Source: Anaerolineae bacterium (GTDB lineage Bacteria; Chloroflexota; Anaerolineae; 4572-78; J111). From it: a stretch of 64,000 bases of DNA. The notes under the pieces were generated by a model. It had not been told where the DNA came from and searched no databases. It worked only from the letters and a program-made list of their open reading frames with translations. Within the stretch, counting starts at the first letter, position 1; each line of letters begins with the position of its first letter. A program made the translations under genes and the position numbers. This document shows positions 27,842 to 35,383 of the stretch, piece after piece. The stretch covers positions 33,189 to 97,188 of the forward strand of contig JAHDWA010000041.1 in NCBI GenBank assembly GCA_023382535.1, given 5' to 3'.

Positions 27842-29073
27842 ACCTGAAATTTGGCTAAAACTTCCTGAATTTTCTGGTTGTAGAACTGACCATACTTGCC
27901 TTTGCCCCATATGACCTGGGAAATATCACGGTAGCTTTCTCCAGCAGTGGCCATGTCTAAAATCAGTTGCTCTTCCTCAGTCGGCTCGGGTTCGATCTCT
28001 GTTTCGGCTTCAACAATCTCCATATCTAATGATGGAGCAATATAGCCAGCCGGTAGTAGTTCCGGCAAAGGTGGCGGTGTAGGTACAGCAAACTCGCCCA
28101 ACTTCTGGTTGGCAACAACAGCGATGGCGATACGTGATCCATCAGGTCGTTTCTTCAGCTCCAACTGCAAAAAACCGTTGATCGCTTTGTAACGCCCATT
28201 CAGTCCTATATCGGCGGCCAGGTTGGTTTGGGTGGCAAAAACTAGATGGATGCCATACTTCCGGCTCTGTCTGACCATTGTGGCGATGAAGGTCCTGGCT
28301 GTATCATTCTCGGCCACAATTTCGGTCCATTCGTCGGTGACAATCGTAATCTTCTCAAAGTCGTTTTCTGTGGCCTGGCCGGTGCGTAAAGCCTCAACAT
28401 TGTGGTTGAGTATTCTAAAAAGGACACTAATTACACGGCTGATTTTTTCGGGAGTTTCCATCCTGTCTAGTCCCTGCCACTTTGCCGGGTGTTCTCTAGA
28501 GTCCAGAATCAAAACCCGATGCCCTTGCAGCTTGCGCCGATATGAAATCGTCCGCAGTAAAGAGGTTTTGCCGTTGCCGGAGCCGCCCCAAACTAGGGTG
28601 TGGGGATAGGTATCAATCAATTCCAGCAGATCAATGGGGTTGGCCTCGATGACAATTTCGGAAGCAGGCGTTGGCAAAGCAGCCCGAGCATGGCGACTGG
28701 CTAAGAAGGCTTGAAAAGTCGCCAGTTCAGCCGGGGTCGGGTCGGCCGGAGTCCCATTAATTCTCCACTGGGGCATTTGATGGAGCTGGAGCCAGGCTGC
28801 ATGCTTGTCTGTTTCTCGGATGAAGACACCATGATCGTTGGTGAGGGCCAGCACATTCGCTTGCTTTTCAGCTTCAATTCGGGTGGCGCGGATCATTCTC
28901 ATCCGCTCAGCCAGATACCAGCACCCAAAGAACAATCCGAACAGCCCGACTAGGCCCAGCAGAGCAGCGGCAATGTAACCGACTACTAATAGGGCTTGAA
29001 CAATCGGCTGATAAAAGATGACAGCAAGAATGAGGGTTGCGGTTGCCGTTGCGATGATTACATAGCGGGTCAT
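27826..29073 (-). CDS. FtsK/TraD-like DNA-translocating ATPase
   Basis: The 415-residue protein has two N-terminal membrane helices (VIIATATATLILAVIFY and LLVVGYIAAALLGLVGLFGLFFG). A RecA-type motor follows, with Walker A WGGSGNGKTS and Walker B ITIVTDEWTE. VFATQTNLAADIGLNGR resembles the FtsK/HerA sensor region. It probably pumps DNA for conjugative transfer or segregation of the element. Its start overlaps the stop of the small membrane gene by 4 bp, so translation is coupled. Confidence 0.8.
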   Translation of the reverse strand: MTRYVIIATATATLILAVIFYQPIVQALLVVGYIAAALLGLVGLFGLFFGCWYLAERMRMIRATRIEAEKQANVLALTNDHGVFIRETDKHAAWLQLHQMPQWRINGTPADPTPAELATFQAFLASRHARAALPTPASEIVIEANPIDLLELIDTYPHTLVWGGSGNGKTSLLRTISYRRKLQGHRVLILDSREHPAKWQGLDRMETPEKISRVISVLFRILNHNVEALRTGQATENDFEKITIVTDEWTEIVAENDTARTFIATMVRQSRKYGIHLVFATQTNLAADIGLNGRYKAINGFLQLELKKRPDGSRIAIAVVANQKLGEFAVPTPPPLPELLPAGYIAPSLDMEIVEAETEIEPEPTEEEQLILDMATAGESYRDISQVIWGKGKYGQFYNQKIQEVLAKFQVRSEK

Positions 29074-29315
29074 ACTTTCATCCCCACTCCCCAGGCCAAT
29101 GATCGAAAGCCGATGGTGAAAACAGCAGCGGTAAATTGGGCAGCCTCGACAAAATCAGTAATCAACACCACGACTTTTGACACAAAGTGACCGAGTTGAA
29201 GCAATAGGTTGATCAAGGCGGTGATAGCCAGGATCAGGGCAGCAATGCTGTCCGTGTCATCGTCAACAACAATTTGAACAGCAATGCGGGTACTGTGCAA
29301 TACGGCGGTGGTCAT
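29070..29315 (-). CDS. Small membrane protein of the element
   Basis: The 81-residue product has one or two hydrophobic stretches (SIAALILAITALINLLLQLG and VVVLITDFVEAAQFTAAVFTIG) and no recognised domain. It overlaps its neighbours by 4 bp on both sides, so it is a real part of the transfer-like operon, probably a membrane partner of the ATPase. Confidence 0.6.
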   Translation of the reverse strand: MTTAVLHSTRIAVQIVVDDDTDSIAALILAITALINLLLQLGHFVSKVVVLITDFVEAAQFTAAVFTIGFRSLAWGVGMKV

Positions 29316-30241
29316 TCTTTCACCTCCGCGTTGACCCGATCCCAGCCACGCTTGGCCGTGGTTAGAATGTGGGCTACATCATCCCGACCCGCTTCGTGCG
29401 CCGCATTCACAATTCGGTCAAAAGCTCCCCTCTCTTGGACCACATTGACTTTGCCATTTAGAGTATTCAGATCACGCTTGACGGTGGATAGGCTCACTTT
29501 GAGGCTGCTGGCGATGTTCTGCGGGTTCATTCCCTCACGAGCCAGGTTCAGCACATTGGCCCGCCGAGCCTCAATCTTGGCCTGCCGAGCCTCGTTCATT
29601 TCCTCGACAGAGGCTGTTTTTTGCTGGAAATGAGCTGCTTTTAACTCGTTTCTGACCTGCTCGAGCCTGGCACTCGTTTGAGCAAGCTGAGTATTAAGCC
29701 GGTCCACTTCACTTTGCTTTTGGTCAATCTCATCCTGTTTCTGGCTCAATAGTTCAGCCAGTTCTGCGCGCTTGTAATCAATTTCTGTAATAAGTTCGGC
29801 CAATGTCTTAATCACCCCTCGTCGGGAAATATCCTGGGCGATGACCCGTTTGATCAAATGAGTGACCAGGGCGACGGAAAGAGGAAACAGTGACGTGGCG
29901 AAAACAGCCAGGATGACTTGAGGCGTAGTTATCTTGCCAATCCACCAGGCAAACACCGCGTGGCCCACATTAGCAGTAATTCCCAGACCCGTAAAGAGGA
30001 GAACCATAATCCAGGCGAAACGATCTTCTTCTCCTTGCAGCTTAGCGTTGAACACGGCCAGCGCAGCGGTGATTTCGGCCAAGTCAAACAGCAGTGGGAA
30101 GAAGATACCCAGCCAAGCGGCGAAGAGGCCGATGCTCACAAAGAGGTCATAAAGCGCGGTGTACCCCAGGACACCGGCGCTTAAGATGACCAGAGCGGCG
30201 CACACGACGGCAATGCGGGCGGTTATGGTGATCGCGTTCAT
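29312..30241 (-). CDS. DUF2637-like membrane protein with coiled coil and HTH tail
   Basis: Four membrane segments occupy residues 1-130, with FDLAEITAALAVFNAKLQGE resembling the DUF2637 proteins of actinobacterial conjugative plasmids. A coiled coil (about 145-220) follows. A helix-turn-helix-like part (ARREGMNPQNIASSLKVSLSTVKRDL-type, about 235-265) comes next. A membrane protein with a DNA-binding tail could tether the element DNA at the membrane for transfer; this is inference. It overlaps both neighbouring genes by 4 bp. Confidence 0.6.
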   Translation of the reverse strand: MNAITITARIAVVCAALVILSAGVLGYTALYDLFVSIGLFAAWLGIFFPLLFDLAEITAALAVFNAKLQGEEDRFAWIMVLLFTGLGITANVGHAVFAWWIGKITTPQVILAVFATSLFPLSVALVTHLIKRVIAQDISRRGVIKTLAELITEIDYKRAELAELLSQKQDEIDQKQSEVDRLNTQLAQTSARLEQVRNELKAAHFQQKTASVEEMNEARQAKIEARRANVLNLAREGMNPQNIASSLKVSLSTVKRDLNTLNGKVNVVQERGAFDRIVNAAHEAGRDDVAHILTTAKRGWDRVNAEVKE

Positions 30242-30426
30242 GACTCACCTCCGGTAAAAAGAGACCCACCAGTCTGTTTGATGATGGCTATCCAGCCAGT
30301 CAAAATTCGGTTGTCATTCAAATGGATGCGGCAGATTGTCCTGTGGAAAGAATCGGGTTGCGTAGCAGTCGTGGAGATTTGCCCATTGCGGGCGAGAGGA
30401 TTCTGTGTTAAATTCTGATTAGACAT
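30238..30426 (-). CDS. Small hypothetical protein
   Basis: The 62-residue ORF overlaps the next gene by 4 bp in the tight minus-strand operon, which supports its reality. The C-terminal half (FHRTICRIHLNDNRILTGWIAIIKQ) could be two beta strands. No family is recognised. Confidence 0.45.
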   Translation of the reverse strand: MSNQNLTQNPLARNGQISTTATQPDSFHRTICRIHLNDNRILTGWIAIIKQTGGSLFTGGES

Positions 30427-30502
30427 TGCACATTGTCCCTTTCAAGCGCCAATGTGTGGTGTTGAGGCGCGTTGCCGGTCGCACGGCAGCGCGTCTCGCT
30501 TT

Positions 30503-30688
30503 TTAATGGGTTTGTTGAGTAATCGGCTTTAAATCTGAGCGTTGGGCCTGCATTCGGCGCTGGGCTTCTCGAATAAGAATTTGGCGCATCACATAGGATA
30601 TACTGCGGTCATCTTCCCTGGCCCATTGTTCAAGCATTGCCTTTAGCTCAGTAGTACCTACAAATGAGATTGTTGTGGGTTCTGACAT
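30503..30688 (-). CDS. Ribbon-helix-helix DNA-binding protein
   Basis: This 61-residue protein has the CopG/Arc pattern: strand TISFVGTTELKAMLEQWAREDD followed by RSISYVMRQILIREAQRR. It is the first gene of the leftward operon that ends with the integrase and faces the divergent XRE gene, so it probably regulates transfer/integration genes. Candidate operators lie directly upstream. Confidence 0.7.
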   Translation of the reverse strand: MSEPTTISFVGTTELKAMLEQWAREDDRSISYVMRQILIREAQRRMQAQRSDLKPITQQTH

Positions 30689-30700
30689 AATTTACACCTT

Positions 30701-30769
30701 ATTGAATTTTAATACTCAAATTGATGAACAATATTCATCAATATATCATAAGAATTATTGAATGTCAAT
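30701..30769. promoter_or_regulatory. Three palindromic sites between the divergent RHH and XRE genes
   Basis: ATTGAATTTTAAT (30701-30713, imperfect), TTGATGAA-N5-TTCATCAA (30721-30741, perfect 8-bp arms) and ATTGA-ATG-TCAAT (30757-30769) lie in one 70-bp AT-rich stretch. The layout recalls phage operator triplets shared by two divergent regulators. Confidence 0.5.
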
Positions 30770-30821
30770 ATTTAATTTCGATAAACTTTTTTTCATGGCA
30801 CTGATATAGTAAAATCGGTGT

Positions 30822-31169
30822 ATGAGTAACTTAAGTGTCTGGCTTGCTGAAGAGACAAAGGAGCGGGGATGGTCTTATAGAGAGTTGGCCAGACGTGCCG
30901 GAATTTCTCAATCGCTCATATCCAAAATACTTTCAGGTGACACAAAGCCTAGTATTAACTTTTGCAACAAGATCGCCCATGCGCTTGGAGAGTCGCCTGA
31001 AAAGGTCTTAAGGCTGGCTGAAATTCTCCCCTCCTCTCAAGCCTCAAACGATGATTCCATCTTGGCTGAACTTCAAGACATCGTAAAAAATCTACCCCCT
31101 GGCCAGCGCAAAGAGGCACTTCGTTATCTGCGCTTTTTGTATCAAAACAAACACGAAGAAGACAATTGA
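30822..31169 (+). CDS. XRE/CI-like repressor of the element
   Basis: The 115-residue protein has a Cro/CI HTH (VWLAEETKERGWSYRELARRAGISQSLISKILSGDTKPS) and a short C-terminal helical part. A TATAGT box at 30805-30810 implies a very short leader. It is the only plus-strand gene in the element and faces the RHH gene across three palindromes, so it is a candidate repressor of integrase and transfer genes. Confidence 0.8.
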   Translation: MSNLSVWLAEETKERGWSYRELARRAGISQSLISKILSGDTKPSINFCNKIAHALGESPEKVLRLAEILPSSQASNDDSILAELQDIVKNLPPGQRKEALRYLRFLYQNKHEEDN

Positions 31170-31175
31170 ATTGAT

Positions 31176-32255
31176 TCAGTATTTCATTTCGTTGATAACC
31201 CACTGATGTAGGTCGTAGCCAGCTTTTACCAGCTCAGTAATATCCTTGATCCCAGGAGGCAGAACTGTTTGGCTGCCTTTCTTGGCCGTGAGGCTCAGCC
31301 AGTAGCCAGCTCCGAAATACCCAGCATCATCAGCATCTAAAGCGATGTGAAAGCGTTTGGTGTGGGCTATAGCTGGTAGCCAACGAATAGGCAAGCGGTA
31401 TTTGGCACCACCCAAAGTAACAGCCCCAGCCAAGTCTCTAGCGAACTGACTCAGAATCATTACATCGAACTCCCCTTCACAAATGAAGACATGTTCCTTA
31501 AACTTGCCAGTGCTGGTGAACCAAAATCCGTCATCTTCGCCATACTCTAAGGTGTCAACTCCAAATAAATTCATCTTATTACCCGAAACGCCACAATATT
31601 TGGGAGCTGGTTCGACTTCACCGGTGTCCTTGTCTGTGTGGTGTCGCTCCCAGTCTCTTTTACCTTTAATGCTCAATCTAATTTTCAGACCGAAAATGGT
31701 ATTGAGTCGCTTAGAGTAGTGAGGAATGATGATACCGGCGTAAACCCAATGACCATGGAGTCTTTGCGATTCGGGGTTGTAGCCGAGCCAGTAACGCTGT
31801 AGGGTTTCATCACTCAAATGGCGGTCCGGTCCGTTGAGCCAGCCTTTAGCTTTAGACCCAACCGGCTCAAATAACCACTTCTGACAATCCATCATTACCC
31901 TGATTAACCCATCCTGCCACCCCTGCTCAGGCCATTCGTCAGGGGTGACTTCATACTTCGACTGGTAGTCTGCTTCCACCGGATGGTAAATGACTTCGAT
32001 TTCAGCAATGCCTGCCAGTCTCGCTACTTCCGCTTTAGCCTGCCTGAAATCCCAATTATGTCGGGCCATAAGCCAAGTATAGACATCACCACTCTCACCT
32101 CGGCTGTTCCAAAAGTAAAGTTGCCTCCTGGTGTCCACAATCAGCGAATCGTGTTCCTTTGCTCGAAGGAAGCGCCCTTGATCACGCAGAGTAAAATCTT
32201 GATTGATGATATTCTCGATTTTAACTTTTGCCTTTAACTCTTGGGTGGTTAACAA
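31176..32255 (-). CDS. TOPRIM DNA primase of the element
   Basis: The 359-residue protein resembles the DnaG N-terminal half. Residues 1-75 look like a CHC2 primase domain (FLRAKEHDSLIVDTRRQLYFWNSRGESGDVYTWLM), but the zinc-binding cysteines are absent. The middle matches the DnaG catalytic core (LQRYWLGYNPESQ, YAGIIIPHYSK). The TOPRIM motifs are VFICEGEFDVMIL and HIALDADDAG. It should prime replication of the element together with the DUF3987 protein. It is separated from that gene by repeats that look like iterons. Confidence 0.75.
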   Translation of the reverse strand: MLTTQELKAKVKIENIINQDFTLRDQGRFLRAKEHDSLIVDTRRQLYFWNSRGESGDVYTWLMARHNWDFRQAKAEVARLAGIAEIEVIYHPVEADYQSKYEVTPDEWPEQGWQDGLIRVMMDCQKWLFEPVGSKAKGWLNGPDRHLSDETLQRYWLGYNPESQRLHGHWVYAGIIIPHYSKRLNTIFGLKIRLSIKGKRDWERHHTDKDTGEVEPAPKYCGVSGNKMNLFGVDTLEYGEDDGFWFTSTGKFKEHVFICEGEFDVMILSQFARDLAGAVTLGGAKYRLPIRWLPAIAHTKRFHIALDADDAGYFGAGYWLSLTAKKGSQTVLPPGIKDITELVKAGYDLHQWVINEMKY

Positions 32256-32282
32256 AGATTGGCTACCCCTTTCGCTGAAACC

Positions 32283-32418
32283 GTCTAACTGTCTAACTGT
32301 TTAACTCAAGTAAATTTTTAGACAATTTTTCTGTCCGGCTGCTCCTATACCCATTAGGGTTTTCCACTAATTGCTAACTAAACTGTCTAATATTTTCAAT
32401 AACTTCGACAGTTAGACA
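32283..32418. repeat. Iteron-like TGTCTAA repeats between primase and helicase genes
   Basis: Three tandem octamers (GTCTAACT, GTCTAACT, GTTTAACT at 32283-32306) are followed by inverted TTAGACA at 32318-32324. A direct CTGTCTAA lies at 32383-32390 and an inverted AGTTAGACA at 32410-32418. The stretch is AT-rich. Repeats in both orientations beside replication genes suggest an origin or an operator of the replication operon. Confidence 0.5.
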
Positions 32419-32429
32419 ATTAGGCAGTT

Positions 32430-34019
32430 TTATTCAGGTATTTTAAAAACGACTCCAGTTGGACCACGTTCCCGCTTGACTTCCGTTTGCACAATACGTC
32501 CACTGGCCTTGAGGTAATCCACAACTTTGGTGAAACGTCCCTGTTTCGCTAAATCTGGGAAGCGGCGCTGAAGGTCCCGATTACTGCAAGTTCTGCCCTC
32601 ACAACTGTTGATGAACATTTCAATTCTGGTGGCATCTTTCTCTACAGGATCATGATAGTCTGACGTCGCCAAGTCCTTGCTGATGAGCGAGTTAACCCGG
32701 TGTAAAGACCGGCGCCAGCGTTCAGCAATGAACTGTGCCCGTTCACAATGGCCTAGGGTAATAACGATGTCTGGTTTAACCGAGTCTAAACTGTCTATAG
32801 TTGCCAACAGTATGGCGATTTTCATAGCAGTGTCGTGGAGCCTGACATAAACACCAGGCAATTTTTCATCCCTTTGGCCACTGTAGGCATCCCAACAGGC
32901 ATCATAAATTGCTTTGTGATGTTGCCTCATCGCTTCAACAACACCCGGTCCAAGCTTTACGCTAGTTTCGGTTAGAGGCTCAACATCCAGGCGGGATCTG
33001 ATAGCTTCACGGTCCTTGTCAGCTTCGAGTGGCATGATTGTGACTGCCGGCATTTTTAAGAATTTATAGTGGAGGAAAGATAGACGCTCTACTAAGTCGC
33101 CGGGAGGAATAGTTGGATCGTCACCGTTGGCGTTGAGATAGTAGTGATAAGGTGGCCTTGTCTCCAGTGTTAGCAGATTGAAACGTGAAAATGTTCCATC
33201 CGCCCACTCTCGGGCGTTTCGAGAAAAGTAGGGTCTCATCGCAGCCGGAGTGGTATCACCTAATAAAGATAAGTAAACATTTTCGACAGTAGTACGGCCG
33301 CGGGTGACCGTTAAACCAAACTGAAGCTTAGGGGGACAATCGTACAGTTGAAGCAGTAACTCCCGGAGTTGGGCCAAGTAGTCTTTCCGACCAGCTTCAA
33401 ATAGACCAGACGCTTCACGGATAATGAGTGAACGCTGGCCAGCTAAGGCTCTCTCTTTGTACCAACGGTCGTATTCCTTGGGATCGCTATCTTTATCCAG
33501 CCCACCATACTGCTTTGTGAACGAAAGTTCGATACTCATGCTTTCGGTAGTACCAAGTGCTGAAAGCCGAAGTAAGTCAGCCTTGTCTGCTAAGTTGTCG
33601 GCAACATTGATGGCTCCTGTCTTGTGGATAATACCGGGCGGTCCCACTAACAAGACAAACAAGTTTGGGTAGAGGTTACCTACAGTGGTTTTAAGAGTGA
33701 CTCGCCTGGCTACGGCGGCCGACAGTAAAAACAGGCCAGCAGCTTCGTGGAAAATTTCTGGTGACATAGGGCTGCACTTTTTTGCGTAGCTTACATACTC
33801 AGTTAGCCACTTGCCCGCGCTGAGATCAGGTTCGTTCACTATTCTGAGTCCGAGATTGGGTATTTCCAAGTCTGGCCAATAAAGCAGTGACTCATCAGCT
33901 TTGAAACTGTTCTGCATTTGGGCGTATTCAGTCTGGGTAAGCCCATCCTTGATATTATCTGCCCAAGATTGGTTGCCCACGTCATTTGCTGAAATACTGT
34001 CGGTGTCAGGGAGAGCCAT
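32430..34019 (-). CDS. DUF3987 family helicase/primase-like ATPase
   Basis: The DUF3987 domain spans roughly residues 50-470. It has EIFHEAAGLFLLSAAVARRVTL, a P-loop-like LVGPPGIIHKTGAI, and later LIIREASGLFEAG and LLGDTTPAAMRPYFSRNAREW, typical of phage and plasmid replication proteins of this family. The C-terminal ~70 residues form a small winged-helix-like part. The frame is open to 34073, but GGAGG five bases before the ATG at 34019 decides the start. It is likely the replicative helicase of the element. Confidence 0.75.
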   Translation of the reverse strand: MALPDTDSISANDVGNQSWADNIKDGLTQTEYAQMQNSFKADESLLYWPDLEIPNLGLRIVNEPDLSAGKWLTEYVSYAKKCSPMSPEIFHEAAGLFLLSAAVARRVTLKTTVGNLYPNLFVLLVGPPGIIHKTGAINVADNLADKADLLRLSALGTTESMSIELSFTKQYGGLDKDSDPKEYDRWYKERALAGQRSLIIREASGLFEAGRKDYLAQLRELLLQLYDCPPKLQFGLTVTRGRTTVENVYLSLLGDTTPAAMRPYFSRNAREWADGTFSRFNLLTLETRPPYHYYLNANGDDPTIPPGDLVERLSFLHYKFLKMPAVTIMPLEADKDREAIRSRLDVEPLTETSVKLGPGVVEAMRQHHKAIYDACWDAYSGQRDEKLPGVYVRLHDTAMKIAILLATIDSLDSVKPDIVITLGHCERAQFIAERWRRSLHRVNSLISKDLATSDYHDPVEKDATRIEMFINSCEGRTCSNRDLQRRFPDLAKQGRFTKVVDYLKASGRIVQTEVKRERGPTGVVFKIPE

Positions 34020-34179
34020 GGCCACCTCCATAGATAACTTTCTTGACCAGATAATGAATGCACTGCATCCCATAGATCACTGCAAAGAAGTCGGCCGGCT
34101 GATTAGACAGTGTATGCGCAGCGTCGAGTGAGGTATTCATCAAATTAAAAAGACACGGGTCGTTATTAACGACGTTCAT
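34006..34179 (-). CDS. Small ORF overlapping the start of the DUF3987 gene
   Basis: This 57-residue ORF (MNVVNNDPCLFN...) has GGGAG nine bases before its ATG and ends 14 bp inside the DUF3987 gene, which would allow coupled translation. The hydrophobic stretch PADFFAVIYGMQCIHYLVKKVI could be a helix. Nothing else supports it. Confidence 0.3.
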   Translation of the reverse strand: MNVVNNDPCLFNLMNTSLDAAHTLSNQPADFFAVIYGMQCIHYLVKKVIYGGGHGSP

Positions 34180-34315
34180 ACTGAATCGCTCCCAAAAATA
34201 CTGAATAAGCTTAGGGGATTTATTTTTTGTATGATTGTGCTTAAAAGGCTTGACCAGAGGACCAATATGGGGGTATAATTGAGGTGCGAGTTCAATTTGT
34301 TCCACACTGTCCCGC

Positions 34316-34348
34316 GAAAAAGGTCGGCTTATCCCCGGCCTTTTTTTC
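34316..34348. terminator. Hairpin with A and T tracts after the RHH operon
   Basis: The stretch AAAAAGG...GGCCTTTTTTT around 34316-34348 contains a GC-rich stem with mismatches and polyA/polyT on either side. It lies just beyond the stop of the small gene ending at 34361 and can terminate the minus-strand transcript. Confidence 0.45.
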
Positions 34349-34360
34349 ATTTCCGATGTC

Positions 34361-34561
34361 TCACTTTACCCTCCTTTTCCGCCCGATCTTTGTAGACTTG
34401 GTCTGTGGGAGTGTTTCGCCTGTCAGGGCTGGATTGGCTTTTTGAGTGCTGCTAGCAGCGCCATCTGGATTCTGCTGGCGACGCTCTTCAGCACGATTAA
34501 GCAAGTAGGAGATGACGTCGGCAACGGCATCACACTTCTCATCATCAAGATTAGCTGGCAT
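34361..34561 (-). CDS. Small hypothetical protein of the element
   Basis: The 66-residue product starts at the ATG at 34561, which has GGAGG six bases upstream; the frame is open to 34600 without a better site. The helical N-terminus (MPANLDDEKCDAVADVISYLLNRAEERR) and basic tail (KIGRKRRVK) suggest nucleic-acid or membrane contact. It overlaps the end of the RHH gene by 11 bp and is probably co-translated with it. Confidence 0.45.
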   Translation of the reverse strand: MPANLDDEKCDAVADVISYLLNRAEERRQQNPDGAASSTQKANPALTGETLPQTKSTKIGRKRRVK

Positions 34562-34796
34562 CAATATCCTCCTGCTGTTTCTGCGGCGACGTAGCCACAC
34601 TTCGGAGCATGTCTAACCTATCGGATTTGCAGCTCGCTCCAAGTTCTATTAGTCCTTGTCGTTGCAGTCGCTCCTCCAGGGCTTGGCGAATATACTCCGA
34701 GCGAGATGATCTTAATTGAGCAGCTCCTATCCTGACCCAATAATCAAGAGAAACAGGAACTCTTGCACTAATATAAATAACTTCTTCTTGGTTCAT
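34551..34796 (-). CDS. Ribbon-helix-helix regulator with structured leader
   Basis: The 81-residue protein has the RHH pattern IYISARVPVSLDYWVRIGAAQLRSSRSEYIRQALEERL. GGAGG lies seven bases before the ATG. It heads the leftward replication operon of the element. A promoter and a very long hairpin with a T run lie between the transcription start and the gene. Confidence 0.65.
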   Translation of the reverse strand: MNQEEVIYISARVPVSLDYWVRIGAAQLRSSRSEYIRQALEERLQRQGLIELGASCKSDRLDMLRSVATSPQKQQEDIDAS

Positions 34797-34827
34797 CCAG
34801 CCACCTCCAAATTTTGGAAAAATAAAA

Positions 34828-34914
34828 AGCGCCCAACCTATCCCTTGAAAAATCTCAGAGTGGACACACTATGTTGCATTTCTGAGATTTTTTTTTGGAA
34901 TAGAGTTGGGCGCT
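34828..34914 (-). terminator. Long hairpin with T run in the RHH leader
   Basis: On the minus strand an outer stem (GCGCCCAAC with GTTGGGCGC, extended by CTATTCC with GGGATAG) encloses an inner 12-bp stem (AAAAATCTCAGA with TCTGAGATTTTT) around a 21-nt loop. TTTTTATTTTT follows. It could terminate most transcripts before the RHH gene. Confidence 0.5.
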
Positions 34915-34948
34915 CGGTTTCCGTGCGCACTTCCTCTACAGTTCTCTC

Positions 34949-34977
34949 AATTTAGCATATTATCAAGCTGATAGCAA
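34949..34977 (-). promoter_or_regulatory. Promoter of the RHH/replication operon
   Basis: TTGCTA (34977-34972), a 17-bp spacer and TAAATT (34954-34949) on the minus strand. The start of transcription near 34942 puts the long hairpin in the untranslated leader. Confidence 0.45.
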
Positions 34978-35060
34978 TAGCCCAGTCGAGTGATATTACT
35001 CATATAGGACACTGTATTTAGCACTGCAACTTATCAGACTGGCTCTGTAGCTTCATCTTT

Positions 35061-35074
35061 TCTCTCGCGAGAGA
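35061..35074. repeat. Palindrome TCTCTCGCGAGAGA, copy 1 of 5
   Basis: A perfect 14-bp palindrome in the gap between the element and the SNF2 gene. Its 12-bp core CTCTCGCGAGAG recurs at 52561, 55693, 59643 and 60611. Confidence 0.6.
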
Positions 35075-35191
35075 GCCTTGGCTTCAACCTTTTAATGCCA
35101 GACGCCTCATAGCGCGAACGGCAAGAAGAGGGGTAATAAAGGTTGATTTTTGATGCTCAGCCTTGGCCAACACTTTTTAATTTTTTGGGGA

Positions 35192-35221
35192 TTGCCAGGG
35201 AATATGGAATCGTGCTAAAAT
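35192..35221 (+). promoter_or_regulatory. Promoter of leader RNA copy A
   Basis: TTGCCA (35192-35197), an 18-bp spacer and TAAAAT (35216-35221). Transcription would start near 35229, nine bases before the first hairpin of the leader, the same geometry as in copies B and C. Confidence 0.55.
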
Positions 35222-35228
35222 GTACAGG

Positions 35229-35363
35229 ATAAGCAAAAGACCCCCGGTCGCCAAACCGTTGGGGGTCTCTGCCTAAAATGCTTTGACCAGGTATCCCTGG
35301 CCCTGTCTTGTTGTTAAGAACATCTTAGCATGGACACGCCGCCTGGTCAAGGTGGCGTTTTTT
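35229..35363 (+). ncRNA. Structured leader RNA, copy A (upstream of SNF2 helicase)
   Basis: Hairpin 1 is AGACCCCC...GGGGGTCT (35238-35268) with the inner stem CGGT/ACCG and loop CGCCAA. TGACCAGG (35284-35291) can pair over about 50 nt with CCTGGTCA (35342-35349), or locally as CCAGG/CCTGG. CGCCGCCT (35337-35344) can instead pair with AGGTGGCG (35350-35357) followed by six Ts, a terminator. The two folds exclude each other. The SNF2 start lies 20 bp downstream, so this is a leader with a possible switch. No known RNA family is recognised. Confidence 0.6.
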
Positions 35364-35383
35364 ATTTCAGGAGACCTCTGAAT

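Larger units (their letters stand above)
26098..35000. mobile_element. Integrative element with large serine recombinase and own replication genes
   Basis: From the end of the YugP gene to about 35.0 kb the genes are of plasmid/phage type: serine recombinase, FtsK/TraD-like ATPase, DUF2637-like membrane protein, ribbon-helix-helix and XRE regulators, primase and DUF3987 helicase. Intergenic DNA is more AT-rich than in the flanking core. The left end must lie near 26082-26098. The right end is a guess, as serine-integrase core sites are only a few bases long and I could not identify a duplicated core. Confidence 0.6.

Noticed and set aside
34180..34350. N-terminal part of the 114-codon minus-strand frame
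   Set aside because: It begins inside the A/T-flanked terminator and lacks a ribosome site; only the last 57 codons were kept, at low confidence.
35330..35383. N-terminal extension of the SNF2 protein (MDTPPGQGG...)
   Set aside because: It is encoded by the terminator hairpin of leader copy A; the GTG at 35384 has a ribosome site.
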